Part shown: piece after piece, positions 1-12,044 of the stretch | How the letters are laid out: every line of letters begins with the position of its first letter | Numbering within the stretch: position 1 is the stretch's first letter | Assembly: GCA_009667805.1 (NCBI GenBank) | Contig: CM019064.1 | Location: 110,334,328 to 110,398,327 of the forward strand | Reading direction: 5' to 3' | From: Leptobrachium leishanense | Lineage: Eukaryota; Chordata; Amphibia; Anura; Megophryidae | Length of the DNA stretch: 64,000 bases | Position numbers and translations under genes: made by a program | The notes under the pieces: generated by a model | Seen by the model: the letters and a program-made list of their open reading frames with translations, nothing else | The model's database searches: none | What the model was told of the DNA's origin: nothing

Positions 1-503
1 CTAAATTCCCTAAAACCCTTTACAGCATTGGGGGTTGAATAATTTTGAACACAACTGTATATATCACTCACCATGTCTGAAAGAACAAAATGGACAGGCA
101 GACGCTCCCAGACACAGATAAGAGGGCAAGCAGCCCCTGTGTCGGGAGGCTGTGCCTCTGGTCATGATGGACGTGGTGCATCTTCTGCAGGGGCACGCTT
201 GCCCTTTCTAATTGGTGCTGGCCGTCTTAAGCAGCAGCAACATACAGAGGATTTGGTGGATTGGCTAACCAGGCCATCCTCATCCTCCGAGTCCTCTGCC
301 AGCCAGGCTTGTAGTGCTTTACAGTTCACCTCAGCTGCCAAAGCATCTAATGCAGGGAGGCGGAGCTAGCGGCCATTACGAGCAGCCGCATGTAAGCGGA
401 GCTCCGGCGGACCACGTCACACTGCCTAATCCTACGCCTCTCAGCTGCCACACAGACCCTCCATTTTACCTCCTAGACCTCCCTCACACCCTCGGGCTCC
501 TCC

Positions 504-1613
504 ATGGCTCCTTCCAAGCCGCAACGAGCGGCCGAATTAATGCGGTCCACAAAAAAAGACAAAGGCTGTGGATCCCAAGATGGCGGCGCCGGAGACCCGG
601 ACACACCAGCTCCTGCAGGAGAAGTTGAGGAGGACGCTTTACCACTGCTCCCTGACGATACACCGGCTACCAGTAAGGTACTCCATTCCATGTTACAAAA
701 TCTCAGAGTCACTCTTCAAGCAGACTTTAGATCTATCACTGCTGATATTCATCAAGAGCTTAATGACCTGGGAGAACGCACTGACAATTTAGAATCCAAA
801 ACGGATGAACTCTGCCTAGCCCATAATGAAGTGATTGATGCATTCCAAACACTTAAATCATCCCATGACTAACTGGTTTTGAAGATAGCAGACCAGGAAG
901 ACCGCTCACGACGTAATAACATCCGAGTCCGTGGTATTCCCGAATCTGTGAAATCTACCGATCTCTCGCAATATCTGAAATCCCTGTTTCAAACCCTGCT
1001 CCCTGACGTCCCTGTATCAGACCTCCTTATGGACAGAGCCCATAGAGTTCCTAAGCCGAAATCACTTTCTGCTGCTACCCCCTCTCTTAACCAGTGGAAG
1101 GATTGTTTTCAAACCGACAAGGGGAAATTCAGGAGTGCCACCCTGCATGAAGCCAGGAAAAAACTACTCTACCGTTGGTACTTAACCCCAGATAAACTCA
1201 GTCACTTCTCCTCAGCCCGCTCCTCCACATGTTGGAGGTGCTCTGCGACTCATGGGTCCTTTATTCATGTATGGTGGCACTGCCCTCAATTACTGCTGCT
1301 ATGGGGTGAAATTGTGGAATTGGCTAACAAAGTATTAGGTACTGCTTTAATCACTGACCCGATGGTTCTCCTACTTCAAATCTTCAAAAAAGAGACGACG
1401 ATGCCTCAGAGAAAACTCCTAGCGCATATCCTCACCACTGCATACACTCTAATAGCATCTCATTGGCGCACGCCTTCCCTTCCTACAATTGCAGATATCC
1501 GACGTAGATTGGGAGAGATTCGATCTATGGATGCCATAGCAGCCTCAGTGGCTGGTGTCCCTTTCTCCACTCGCGATTACTGGTATATCTGGGATGTTTA
1601 TTTATGCTCTTAA
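504..1613 (+). pseudogene. Fused L1 ORF1 start and ORF2 C-terminus
   Basis: The reading frame opens at the ATG at 504 and encodes a lysine- and acid-rich N-terminus, then a coiled-coil-like stretch (heptad leucines near residues 60-120). A TAA at 870-872 interrupts it, probably CAA mutated to TAA. The same frame continues through the ORF1 motif EDRSRRNNIRVRGIPE (897-944) and, beyond the deletion junction near 1065, straight into ORF2 C-terminal sequence. That part has the RWYLTPDKL stretch and a cysteine-histidine cluster (CWRC, then H and WWHCP). The deletion is therefore in frame. No reverse transcriptase or endonuclease remains, so it cannot move itself. Confidence 0.8.
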
Positions 1614-1680
1614 ACAGTTTCTGTTCTGATATATGGGATATCTGAGTTGTGGAATCCGGTGCAAGGACTATTCGGTAATG

Positions 1681-1815
1681 TCTTATCCCTTCTTTTTTCT
1701 CACCTTCCCCACCCCCGCCCTCCTTTTTTCTTTCTTTTTCTTTCTTTCTCTCTCTTCTCTCTCTTCCCTTTTTCTCATTTTTTTCTCCTCTCTCTTTTTT
1801 CATCTCTCTTTACTC
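1681..1815 (+). repeat. Pyrimidine-rich tract in L1 3' UTR
   Basis: Nearly uninterrupted C/T on the plus strand (purines on minus). Polypurine or polypyrimidine tracts are common in L1-type 3' UTRs, and this one sits about 190 bases before the poly(A) tail. Confidence 0.7.
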
Positions 1816-4800
1816 TCTGTTTCACTTTTAAAAGATTCAATGAAGAAGTGCCTTTGTTTCTTTATGTAAAGTGCAATGATTTTACACTGTACTGCTGTTA
1901 ATCTCTGGTTGAGATGTCACAGATCTGCTGTTGATGATGTTTCTTTATATTTGCACTGACTTGTATTTTCTGGAAAATGTGAATAAATTTCTTATATAAA
2001 AAAAAAGCATCTAATGCAGCCTCCATGTCCACAGCTACTCCTGCCGTAGCCTCCCTATCACACACGGAGGAGTCAGCTGAATTGTTTGACTACAATGACA
2101 GTGACATGCTGCTTGAGGATGCGCAGCAAATAAAGTGCTCAGATTCAATCTCTGTTGAGGAAGGGAGTATAATCAACCTAGAGGAAGGGGTGCCAGTGAT
2201 GACACACAAATAACTGGCACTAATGTTGCCCCAGCAGCTGTAGCATACTGCCACGTTGGCTCCAGTGATGAGGAGATAGGGGGTGATGATGACAATGATG
2301 ATGAGGTCACTGACTCCCCCTGGGTGCCAGATTGAACAGAGGAATCAAGTGAGGAGGAGGGGGAGGAGGAGGCACAGCAAACACGAGGCACAACATCCTC
2401 TATGACCAACCGTAGCACTAGCCAGTCCAAGGCATCAGATGTGAGAGCTGCTCAGGTGCAGAGCGCTGTTGTCTCAAAGCACACATGTAGGAACTCTGCT
2501 GTCTGGGAGTTATTTAAGAAATGCGCAGTGGAGCGCACCGTTGCTATTTGTAATCTATGTCAGATGAGGCTCAAGCGTGGGAAAGACACCGGACGCTTGG
2601 GTACCACGTGCTTGAGGCGACATATAAACACCTGCCACACATCCCGTTGGCGCAAAACTTTGCGTAGGTCCTCCTCTTCCTCATCTGTCTCTACCCCCAC
2701 TGTATGTCCTGCCATGTCATTGCCTACAACCTCCACTGACAGGGATGATGCTACAGTAATGGATGTACCAGCTCCTTCCTCACAATGTGACATCATCCCA
2801 TCAGCTGAAGATTTACGCAGTCAGATTACGTTGCCGCAGCTGCTGCAGCGTAAGAAAAAATATAGTCCCAACCATCCCCAAGCACAGCGTCTAAATGCCA
2901 GCTTAGCAAAATTATTTCCAGCTGGTGGACTCTGCTCCCTTTCGTGAATTTGCTGAATGTGCTGTACCACAGTGGCCGGTTCCAAAACGCCATTACTTTT
3001 CACGCAAGGCCATTCCAGCACTATACCAGCACGTGGAAGACAATGTTATCGAGTCATTGGGAAAGGCAGTCAGCAGCAAGGTGCATGTGACTTTAGACAC
3101 GTGATCCAGCAAGCATGGACAGGGTCGTTACATTTCCTTCACAGCACACTGGGTAACTCTGATTGCAGCTGGGAGGGATCCAAGACGGGGCTCTGTGCTG
3201 GAGCTTGTTCATCCACCACGCCTCCAGAAAGATGCTTGTATGAGGTCTGTCTGCTCCACCACCACCACCTTTCCCTCTTCCTCCTCCTCCTCCTTCTGTG
3301 TCTCTGGCGAAGTGGCAGTTAAACCGACGCCTGACAGGGTCTATGCAATGGCTCATGCAAAAAGAAGCCATACTGTGGTTGAGCTGGTTTGTTTAGGGGA
3401 CAGGAGCCACACCGGGCCAGAAATTCTGTCAGCTCTGCAGGACCAGGTGCAGAGATGGTTAACACCGCGCCAGCTTGAGCTGGGAATGATCGTCTGTGAT
3501 AATGCTTCTCTCTGCCCTACGCCTGGTTAAATTGACACATGTACCATGCCTAGCACACGTCCTAAATCTAGTGATACAGCGTTTCCTAACCAATTACCCA
3601 GGGCTGGCAGAGCTTCTCAGCCAGGCCAGAAAAGTCTGCAGCCACTTCAGACGGTCATTCCCAGCAAGCGTTCACCTGGCAGAAATTCAAAAAGATATCC
3701 ACCTTCCCACAAACCGTCTGATCTGTGACATGCCCACCAGGTGGAACTCGACATTAGCAATGCTGCAGCGTCTGCACAAGCAGCAGAGTGCCATCAACGA
3801 GTACCTGTGAGTATGGCACAAGGACAGGTTCAGGTCAACTTGGTTTCCCCCCCGCAGTGGCTGATGATCAAGGATGCATGCACTGTACTGTCACCATTTG
3901 AGGAGGCAACGAAGATGGTGAGCATGGACAGTGCATGCATCAGTGACACAATTCCTTTAGTGTTCCTGCTGGAGCACATTCTGCGGGGAATTATAGATGT
4001 GGCTCTAGAGGCAGAGCAGTGGGAGGAAGAGGAGGCCTTCCCTAGCTCTGAAGGCCCCAGTCTTTCCGCAGACAGCATTCCAGCGGGTCCTCCTCAGATC
4101 AGACAGGAGGAGGATGAGGAGGAGGAGGAATATTTAAGTAGTGGGGGCATTGAAGGTGGGGATTCCTCAAGGGAGGGTTTTGTGTGCCCAGAAAAACAAG
4201 GGCTAGTGCGTGGCTGGGAGAAGGAAGTGCACGATACGGTCATCCTCATTGACCAGGAAGACTCGGAAGCTAATGCCACCTCCAACCTATACTGCATGGG
4301 CTCCCTTATAATGCAAAGCCTGCTAAAGGACCCCAGGATTCGTGCTATCAAGCAGAGGGATCATTACTGGTTGGCAACCCTCCTTGATCCACGATACAAG
4401 GGTAAAGTTGCAGAGCTCATCCTGCCCGCACAGAGGGAGCACAGGATGAAAAAACTTGAGGACGCTCTAAAGCGACACTTGTGTAACACCTTTCCAGGCA
4501 CTGGTAGGTTACCAAGTGCTGACACAGGTGCTTCTGAGGCTGCGGATGATCAGAGGAATAGTGGTGAAGGCCAGGGCCGCTTGACTGATGCACTTTTAAA
4601 AAAATTTAGTCCACGATGCCCAGGGACGTCAAATGTAGGCACCCATTGCCAGTGTCTTCACCATATGGTGCAGGACTACCTAGGGGCAAGGGCAGACCTG
4701 GATACCTTTCCAGCAGATGATCCACTGGGTTACTGGGTGTTGAGATTGGATCACTGGCCAGAATTTAGCCAATATGCTATGCAGCTACTAGGTTGCCCTT

Positions 4801-4975
4801 CATCCAGCGTGCTTTCTGAAATGACGTTCAGTGCCGCTGGAGGTTTTGTCACAGACAAAAGAGTGCGTCTGTCCACCGACTCTGTAGACCGGCTGACATT
4901 TATAAAAATGAATCAGTCCTGTATCAGCAGTTATCAATCGCCTGATGCTGACGTAACGGAATAAATCGGGGATGT

Positions 4976-6290
4976 CTTCTGCATTCACAAAACCTCCAGC
5001 ACGGAACTCTTCCACAATACCACAAGAGGGTTATGGTGTGAATGCACTTGCGGCCATGAAAGGCACAATATTTGGCTGCACTGATGCCTGTGCCACATCT
5101 ATATCATTTTAATTTTTTGAACCGCAGGGTCCAACCCTGCACTCATCCACAATACCACAAAAAGGTTACGGTGTGAAGGCACTTGCTGCCATGAAAGGCA
5201 CAATATTTGGCTGTAATGACACCTGTGCCACATCTGTATCATTTTAATTTTTTGAAAAGCAGGGTCAAACCCTGCACTCTTCCACAATACCACAGAGGGG
5301 TTACTGTATGAATGCACTTGCTGGCCTGGCACCAAAAGCACAATATCTGGGTGCACTGACGCCCATTACCAGATTCATATCTTTTAATATAGGACCTCAT
5401 GGTCCACGTCTGCATTCTTCCACAATACCACAGAGGGGTTACGGTATGAATGCACTTGCTGGCCTGGTACCAAAAGCACAATATCTGGGTGCACTGATGC
5501 CTTTAACAGATACATATCTTTTTAATATAGGATCGCAAGGTCCACCCCTGCATTCTTCCACAATACTACAGAGGGGTTACTGTATGATAGTACTTGCTGG
5601 CCTGGCAGTCTAGCACCAAAAGCACAATATCTGGGTGCACTGACGCCCATTACCAGATTCATATATTTTAATATAGGACCTCATGGTCCACGTCTGCTTT
5701 CTTCCACAATACCACAGAGGGGTTACGGTAGGAATGCACTTGCTGGCCTGGTACCAAAAGCACAATATCTGGGTGCACTGACACCTTTAACAGATGCATA
5801 TATTTTTAATATTGGACCGCAAGGTCCACCCCTGCATTCTTCCACAATACTACAGAGGGGTTACTGTATGATAGTACTTGCTGGCCTGGCAGTCTGGCAC
5901 CAAAAGCACATTATCTGGGTGCACTGACGCCCAGTACCAGATTCATATCTTTTAATATAGGACCTCATGGTCCACGTCTGCTTTCTTTCACAATACCACA
6001 GAGGGGTTACGGTATGAATGCACTTGCTGGCCTGGTACCAAAAGCACAATATCTGGGTGCACTGACGCCTTTAACAGATGCATATCATTTTAATATAGGA
6101 CCGCAAGGTCCACCCGTGCATTCTTCCACAATACTACAGAGGGGTTACTGTATGATAGTACTTGCAGGCCTGGCACCAAAAGCACAATATTTGGGTGCAC
6201 TGCCACTGATGCCTGTATCAGATTCATATCCTCAGAGGGGTTACTGTGTGACGGCACTGTTGCCGACGCTAAAGGACAAATTTTAAAGCA
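4976..6290 (+). repeat. ~138 bp tandem repeat in hAT 3' region
   Basis: About nine units, each marked by TTCCACAATACCACAGAGG or a close variant (near 5004, 5140, 5279, 5417, 5555, 5700, 5838, 5985 and 6121). From about 5280 two subtypes alternate. One carries ATAGGACCTCATGGTCCACG, the other GGACCGCAAGGTCCACCC, giving a dimeric higher-order period near 283 bp. The unit is close to a multiple of three, which creates short open frames that I do not regard as coding. Confidence 0.9.
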
Positions 6291-6770
6291 CCTATTGTTA
6301 CTTTCATCCAAAGCCTGCATAGGTTTCACAATAATTTAGCCAAAAAATCACTAAACTTTTTCTACGTGTCTGAAAATGTCTCCTCTTTTCATACAGACTG
6401 CCGCCCCAAGCAGTTGTTTATGGATAGAGTAAAGAAAAAGCATTTACCGTCATTTGAAATGTCATTTTTTGGTTTTTACATATTTCTATACATCCTAGAA
6501 ATCCGCCACTTCACGGGCAGGTTATGGGGACCTCCTAGGCACGATATTTGAATTTTTCATTTTTATTTTTAACCCTATTTTTAACCCTTATTTCATGGAA
6601 AACTCACTGTCCCTTTAAAAAGGTTTTTTTTCAAACTTTTTGTACTTGTTTCCTGTCCCCCAGGGCACTACCCGGACCCCCATACACCTTTTATGGCAAA
6701 TATCTAGCATATATGCCCCCTTGGAGGGCACTCTAAAAATCGAATTTTCAGCCCCATTGACTTGCATTGA
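6291..6770. other. hAT 3' untranslated sequence
   Basis: AT-rich sequence between the tandem array and the right terminus. I see no gene. The short stretch CAGCCCCATTGACTTGCATT near 6750 is typical of the subterminal region of related hAT elements, as far as I recall. Confidence 0.5.
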
Positions 6771-6853
6771 GTTCGAGTTCGAGTTCAAATCTGAACATTT
6801 GGAAAGTTCGAGTTCGAATGCGAACCGAACTCGGGGGTGTTCGGCTCATCCCT
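6771..6853 (+). repeat. hAT right terminal and subterminal motifs
   Basis: Repeated GAGTTCGAGTTCG motifs are followed by an inverted cluster of GTTCGAGTTCG and CGAACCGAACTCG, ending in TGTTCGGCTCATCCCTA. Such motif clusters are typical hAT transposase binding regions. The exact last base is set by analogy with related elements. Confidence 0.7.
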
Positions 6854-8749
6854 ATGCCTGACTATCACTGTAGCTACATTGACTATTACCTGTCATCTTT
6901 TGCTGTGTCTTGTATGGATCAATATATTTCATATTTGCCCATATCTCTGTGGCAAATGCTTTTATTTAACCTGTTCACTCCCAGCGCCTGGGCTATAACC
7001 GAACTTTGGGTTCCACCACGGCTCACGCCTGGTGCCACCCTGACAGGTGTTAATTGATAACTGGTTCAGGCCGTCCCGCAGAAGTGATTGACATGCGTCC
7101 ACTGCATGGGTGGGTAGCACAGGACACCTGGTCAGCATTAATTTCCTCCCACCGGGCACCAACTGCCCGGCGTGAAATGATCAATGAATGATTCACAAAC
7201 ATTCCTACTAGAACATCTACTATGGTCAAAATAGAGCCATGAATAGCAAACCACAAATGCATAAGGGATCATGCAGGATTTATCTGTGTGCAAGCCATTC
7301 TTAAGTATACGTGGTTTGGATAACGAGCATAAAATGATATATGATTGCATAAACTAATTAAACGTTCCAGCTCCATCTGTAACAGGGAGTCACAAATTCT
7401 GAAAGTGTGCATGAGTTTTTTAGCATCAGTGTTCCCTATTTTCAGCTCTATTACACGTGACACAAAATATCAGCGGCTTGACGTGGAATGTTTGAGGGCA
7501 GTAAGTAATACTAGCAGCAGTGCAACTCTCCACCACTGGTATCCTCTCCAGGAGGCTTGATGGAGACTTGTGCATCTTATTATCATGATTTATGAGATGT
7601 ACAAACAGACATTAGCAAACTGAAAGAGGTGTAAGTGAATGTACCGGCTGTGTCAGTGTAGTGTGTTGAGGTGATGCACCCTTTTTACTATATTATGAGA
7701 AATGTAGTTTCTAGGATGTTACATGAACCATACTAATACAGTATCTGTGCATTAAATATAAAATTTGTAAGCAAAATTGTGATGTATAATATACATATGA
7801 ATATGTGTATCCCGCACTTGAATGACTCCTCTTCCACACAGACAGGAAATGCACTTCGGAGATTGTGAAGAGTGGTCAAGAGTGGAAGTCATCATGCTGT
7901 AAGGATTTAGTTTTATTTTTTAATCTTCTCCTTCTATTTAACTCAAACATATTCTGAACAGTCACTGTGTCAGACGTACAAAATACATGTTATTGAATGC
8001 ATTTTACACAATGTAAAAGAAGAAATATTTCATTTAGATGATTGTTGAAGGTTATGCAATCTTCATGTCATTTTGAACTTGACATTTTTATCAGAAGGGC
8101 ATCACATGGCTCGAAAATAAAAAGCTTCAATAATGCGATCCATGCTCACTTTTATTGCCTTTATATATATTACATTTCCTGCTGGAGGTAACTGTATTCT
8201 TAAATAATGGACACATAGCGCAATGAGCTATTTTATTTTAGTAACTGTTACATGACACGAGGGACACATTTTTTTATTTTTTATTAATGCCCTTGACATT
8301 TAGGAGATAGTTGTCAGCTTTTGATGTTTACATTGTTTCATTTACAAAATGTGAAAAAACATAAACAATATCCTTATCTTTCACTGAGTCAACATATACC
8401 TCTCATTAAAAAATATCACCTATATAAAACTATCCATATGGTGTGGGAGCACATTAAATGTAATGACCATAAAATATGCAGTAAATACAAACACAGATAC
8501 TGTTTATGTGGTGAATTCAAATTAGACTTGAAAAGCAATTTCCTGAATATGTATCTGTGTAGTTCAGCAGCAATAACTAAGGTTCAAACTGATTTTTTGG
8601 TGTACTATTGCAATTAAATAATGCATAGGGTTTTCTAGTTAAATTGCAATACATTTCCTTTTGTTACACAGCATCAGGTATCAGTGTAAAAACCCAAACA
8701 AATCGGGGAGGGGGTTAGGTAATCTTCTCAATGCAAGAGTTTGATACAA
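6854..8749. other. No recognisable feature
   Basis: AT-rich sequence with a more GC-balanced patch at about 6985-7180 that could be an old repeat. No family, open reading frame of note or RNA gene was recognised on either strand. Confidence 0.6.
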
Positions 8750-8753
8750 ATAA

Positions 8754-9105
8754 CCCCTTCAACCCCAAGTGATTTTCCATAAAATCACTGGCAGGACCCA
8801 ATGGTTTGTACGGAAAATATTTTTTTATGAATTATACAGTAAAAAAATCATTGTGAAATTTCCCAATGTATTTTTTTTACTGTAGAAGCCCTATTTGACA
8901 AACAGACGTCCAAAAATAATTACTGAAGCAGAGGTTCCACGTTTTAGACACAGCTGTTCAAACTGTTTTAGCACTTCTACTGTCATGCCCGAGTTGCTAA
9001 AACATATGGAGAACATTGTGGAGGCCATTTGCAAACAAATTTCCTTTACAATAAGTGAAATTCCTTTGCATTACTCCAGAATTTGCAAAAATTCAAATGC
9101 ATAAG
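8754..9105 (+). mobile_element. TTAA-type MITE relative, right end lost
   Basis: Starts TAACCCCTTCAACCCCAAG and shares order and wording with the better copy at 23377-23819. Shared parts are an early block with GGCAGGACCCAATGG, a central ACAGCTGTTCAAACTG-like part, and the block GCCATTTGCAAAC...CATTACTCCAGAAT. I cannot find the right terminal repeat, so this copy looks truncated. Confidence 0.6.
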
Positions 9106-10980
9106 TGCACCAGCAGCTGCTTCTGAAGATCGAGTGTACTCGATATTGGAAGAGAAAGTATTAAATTATTATCAGTTAGAAAGCTCAGTTTGTTAGTTTA
9201 CCAACCTTACTTGTCATGCTGCATGAATTGGAGTAATCCAGTGGTTTATGAGTGGTAAAGTAAATCAAAGTCTTTCTGTACAACAAAACTTCAATACCAG
9301 GCACACGCTTTGAACATGTACACGAGGATGACTGTGGTGGATCTGTCCCCACCATTCCTCCAATTTCCTATGCCTGTGCATTCAGGTAATTGTGACTCGC
9401 CTGTCAGAATCTAGCTGCGGAATGTTTATTCACAGCATAAAACTAACAAAATCATAAATTGTTCAAGATAATTTTAATTACCAAATAATATCGACTTCAT
9501 GCACATTAAATGATGAGAGCAATGTGATATCTGTAGCACAAAATAAAATGCAGAGCACAGAGAAAAAGATAATAAAACACACACTACCAAGACGTGCCAT
9601 TTGTGTTGAACACAAACCCCCGACCCCTGAATTTTGACAAAAATGCACATCAGACCACATGTAGGACATTTCTGTACTTTGTATAGGTGCCATACGCCAG
9701 ACTTTAGGCCTGCCAATTATGAGGGAGTGACAACTTCAGGTCCCACATTATGGGACCCATGAGCCCCATCTGAGCGTTGCCTAATTCTTATGCTGACTGC
9801 TAATATTATCCTTCATTGTGTAATACGTGAATGTACACAAGGGTGGCTGCTGCACTGCTTGGACTGATCGAGGACAGTGTGGAGGCTGTTGTGGAAAGCA
9901 TGAGCAATGCACAATAGTATTGTTTGTGATCTGATATTATTACATTACATATTGTAAACTCCTGTCATGACTTATTTATTGGTCTTTTTACAGAAATATT
10001 GCATAGAGAAGTGTAAACTATAAATGAATTTATGCTAGCCTCTATCTCTGTAGTAGCTTACAGTTGGAAATTCCTGGTGTTACATACATGTTACAAGAAA
10101 TTTTTAAAATATTGAAAAAATGCTTGCTGCTTCCAAAAATATAAAAATCAAAATGGAAATGAAAAACAAATATTTTAAATTGAAACTGCCTTGGGCCATT
10201 GAGAAAGAGGAATCACTTTTGTTTTTGGGATAGACATAAATCTGCAATAATTAAATATATGGCCTTATTTTAATGGCAAAGATGACAGATCGAGTTGAGC
10301 ATTGAGGGAATTTTAAAGAGATGTAGGATGTCTTCTCTGAATTCAGTTCCTTCTTTGATTATCTAGTTCAAAACCATTTCTGAAGGAGCACATTTATCAT
10401 GTGTGACAATCCTGAACCTTGAAGTTTCTTCAATTGCAAACTCAACTTTATACTGAATCATAATATCATTCAAGGGCTAATTTAGCATTAAAGTAGAGTC
10501 TGCAGCTTCAAAGATATCACTTCTGGAAAAGCATCTAGAATACTCAAAAATATCAATAAAGTAGCTCTCCAACAAATAAATGGATGAGATAGACTGAATG
10601 TGAATAATAATTTAATTGCGGAGAGGATCCAGTAGAATGTCGCAAATGTGTGGAAGGAAAAAAAGTGGAGCAACAAGAAAGAAGATTTAAAACTTACACT
10701 TGTTTGGTGGGAAAAAATAAAACTGTAACCATACACTGAATATATGCCATTCATTATATGCTCGCTGAACTAGACCTATATTTGCAATTGCTATTGGTAA
10801 ACTTGTTTTAATTTGTTTATCTGCATTATCCAACCACTTGCCCCAATGCCTCTTTCAAGATGCTGTTAATTACATGTAAATGGATGTCCATCATATCAAT
10901 ATTGTATTCATTTAATGAGCAGAGTAGAATGCAGGTGTTTTGTCCAAGTTCATTTATTCCAATTTCTGTAACAATAAAAA
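9106..10980. other. No recognisable feature
   Basis: AT-rich unique-looking sequence. Short frames on both strands have no recognisable domain. Confidence 0.6.
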
Positions 10981-11041
10981 AAAAAGCTATCCTGACTTCT
11001 AAGATGGATATGGGACCAAATGACTAAACCTTAACCCCATC

Positions 11042-11566
11042 TCATCCTCCATGAATTCCAACTCCTGTTTTATCCCAAGAGAGTGTTACCCACCAGAACT
11101 GGTCTGGCTTTTTTTGATGTTTTTTGGCAAAGTCTAATCTGGCTTTTCTATTCTTCAGGCTTATGAATGGTTTACACCTTGTGGTGAACCCTCTGTATTT
11201 GCTCTCATGAAGTCTTCTCTTGTTTGTAGACTTTGACAATGATATGCCTACCTCCTGGAGAGTGTCCTGCACTTGTCTGGATGTTGGGAAGTGTTTTTTC
11301 TTTACTATAGAAAGGATCCTGCGATCAACCACCATTATTTTCTTCCGTGGATGTCCAGGCCTTTTTATGTTGCTGAGCTCCCCAGTGCCTTCTTTACTCA
11401 AAATGTAGCAAACTGTTGATTTGGCCACTCCTAATGTTGCTGCGATTTCTCTGATGGATTTGTAGATTTTTGAAGCTTTACAATGGCCTGTTTGTCTTGC
11501 ATGGAAAGCAGCTTTGAACGCATGATGTAGGTTCACAACAATAGATACCAAGTGGAAATACCACAC
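11042..11566 (-). pseudogene. Tc1-like transposase, N-terminal half
   Basis: The minus-strand frame encodes the paired helix-turn-helix DNA-binding region of a Tc1 transposase: IREIAATLGVAKSTVCYIL, then KRPGHPRKK (GRPR-type hook) and a second helix set ending RRLHESKYRG. It then reaches the start of the catalytic domain (ARLDFAKKHQKKPDQFWWV). The expected first catalytic motif (WSDET-like) appears as LSWDKTGVG, with its acidic centre disturbed. The frame stops soon after, so the DDE core is missing. Confidence 0.85.
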
Positions 11567-11880
11567 TTAGAATAAACTCCAAACCTTTTACTTGCTTACT
11601 TGATGAAGAAATAACGAAGGAGTAGCCCACACCTGGCCATGAAACAGCTTTTGATTCAATTGTCCAATTACGTTTGGTCCTTTGAAAAAGGGATGGCTAT
11701 TCCTAAAAGCTGTAATTCCTAAATCCTTCATCCAATTTGGATGTACATACCCTCAAATGAAACCTGAGCGTGTGCACTTTCAGCCCATATTATATAACTA
11801 TAGCTTGAATATGTTTTGGTAAATACCTGAAAAAACAAAAATTTTGTCTGTGTCCAAATATATATGGACCTATCTGTTTA
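11042..11880 (-). mobile_element. Tc1-type transposon, 3' part lost
   Basis: Reads on the minus strand. Its 5' terminus lies near 11840-11880, where the plus strand reads TGTCCAAATATATATGGACC, close to the terminal sequence of vertebrate Tc1-like elements. Below 11042 the transposase is lost and I could not find a second terminus, so the copy is truncated or internally deleted. Confidence 0.8.
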
Positions 11881-12044
11881 TGCTATATGGAACATTTTTT
11901 TGGTACATATGTTATTACCTGCAAAGTTTTTACAGACATTTTTTTAGCTTATGTAAGGGCGACATACTTATAATACCCAAAACTGTGGGGTATATCCATT
12001 ATGCTTTTGCTACAGAGATATTACATGTACTGTGTATACACTAA

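Larger units (their letters stand above)
356..2004 (+). mobile_element. L1/Tx1-like LINE, internally deleted
   Basis: Non-LTR retrotransposon inserted in the hAT transposase. The 15 bp sequence AAGCATCTAATGCAG occurs immediately before it (341-355) and after its A-rich tail (2005-2019), a clean target-site duplication. The element has a GC-rich 5' leader, an ORF1 with the L1-type motif EDRSRRNNIRVRGIPE, and then jumps near 1065 into the C-terminal end of ORF2. The 3' UTR contains a pyrimidine-rich stretch (1680-1810), AATAAA near 1982 and a short poly(A). The retained 5' end with a missing middle points to internal deletion rather than ordinary 5' truncation. Confidence 0.9.
73..4964 (+). pseudogene. 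hAT-family transposase, disrupted
   Basis: Cut-and-paste transposase of the hAT superfamily, dead. Frame pieces run 73-355, then after the L1 insertion from 2020 onward. A BED zinc finger lies at about 2490-2650 (a VW..F core, CNLC pair, GTTCLRRH and a final H). The RNase H-like region follows: a degenerate TLDTWSS-type motif with a stop near 3100, a CDNAS motif near 3497, CLAHVLNLV near 3558 and PTRWNSTL near 3736. The C-terminal dimerisation region near 4715-4900 shows PSSSVLSEMTFSAAG, RVRLS and a final MNQ. Damage includes a frameshift near 2195, a stop near 2332, a frameshift near 2920 and further shifts near 3230-3520 and 3810. The last 407-codon stretch (3741-4964) is open and carries acidic runs. 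The ATG at 73 opens the first piece. Confidence 0.88.
1..6853 (+). mobile_element. hAT DNA transposon, left end outside window
   Basis: A decayed autonomous-type hAT element. It holds a broken transposase (from 73 to 4964), a tandem-repeat 3' region and a right terminus near 6853. The terminus reads TGTTCGGCTCATCCCTA, the complement of a TAGGGATGAGC-type end seen in vertebrate hAT elements, and is preceded by clustered GTTCGA motifs. The left terminus is not in the window, so terminal repeats and the 8 bp target duplication cannot be tested. An L1-like retrotransposon interrupts the element at 356-2004. Class assignment rests mainly on the transposase domains. Confidence 0.85.

Noticed and set aside
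5308..6286. Repeat protein encoded by the 138 bp array
   Set aside because: The unit is about a multiple of three, so frames stay open by chance; no start context or similarity, and stops occur between dimers.
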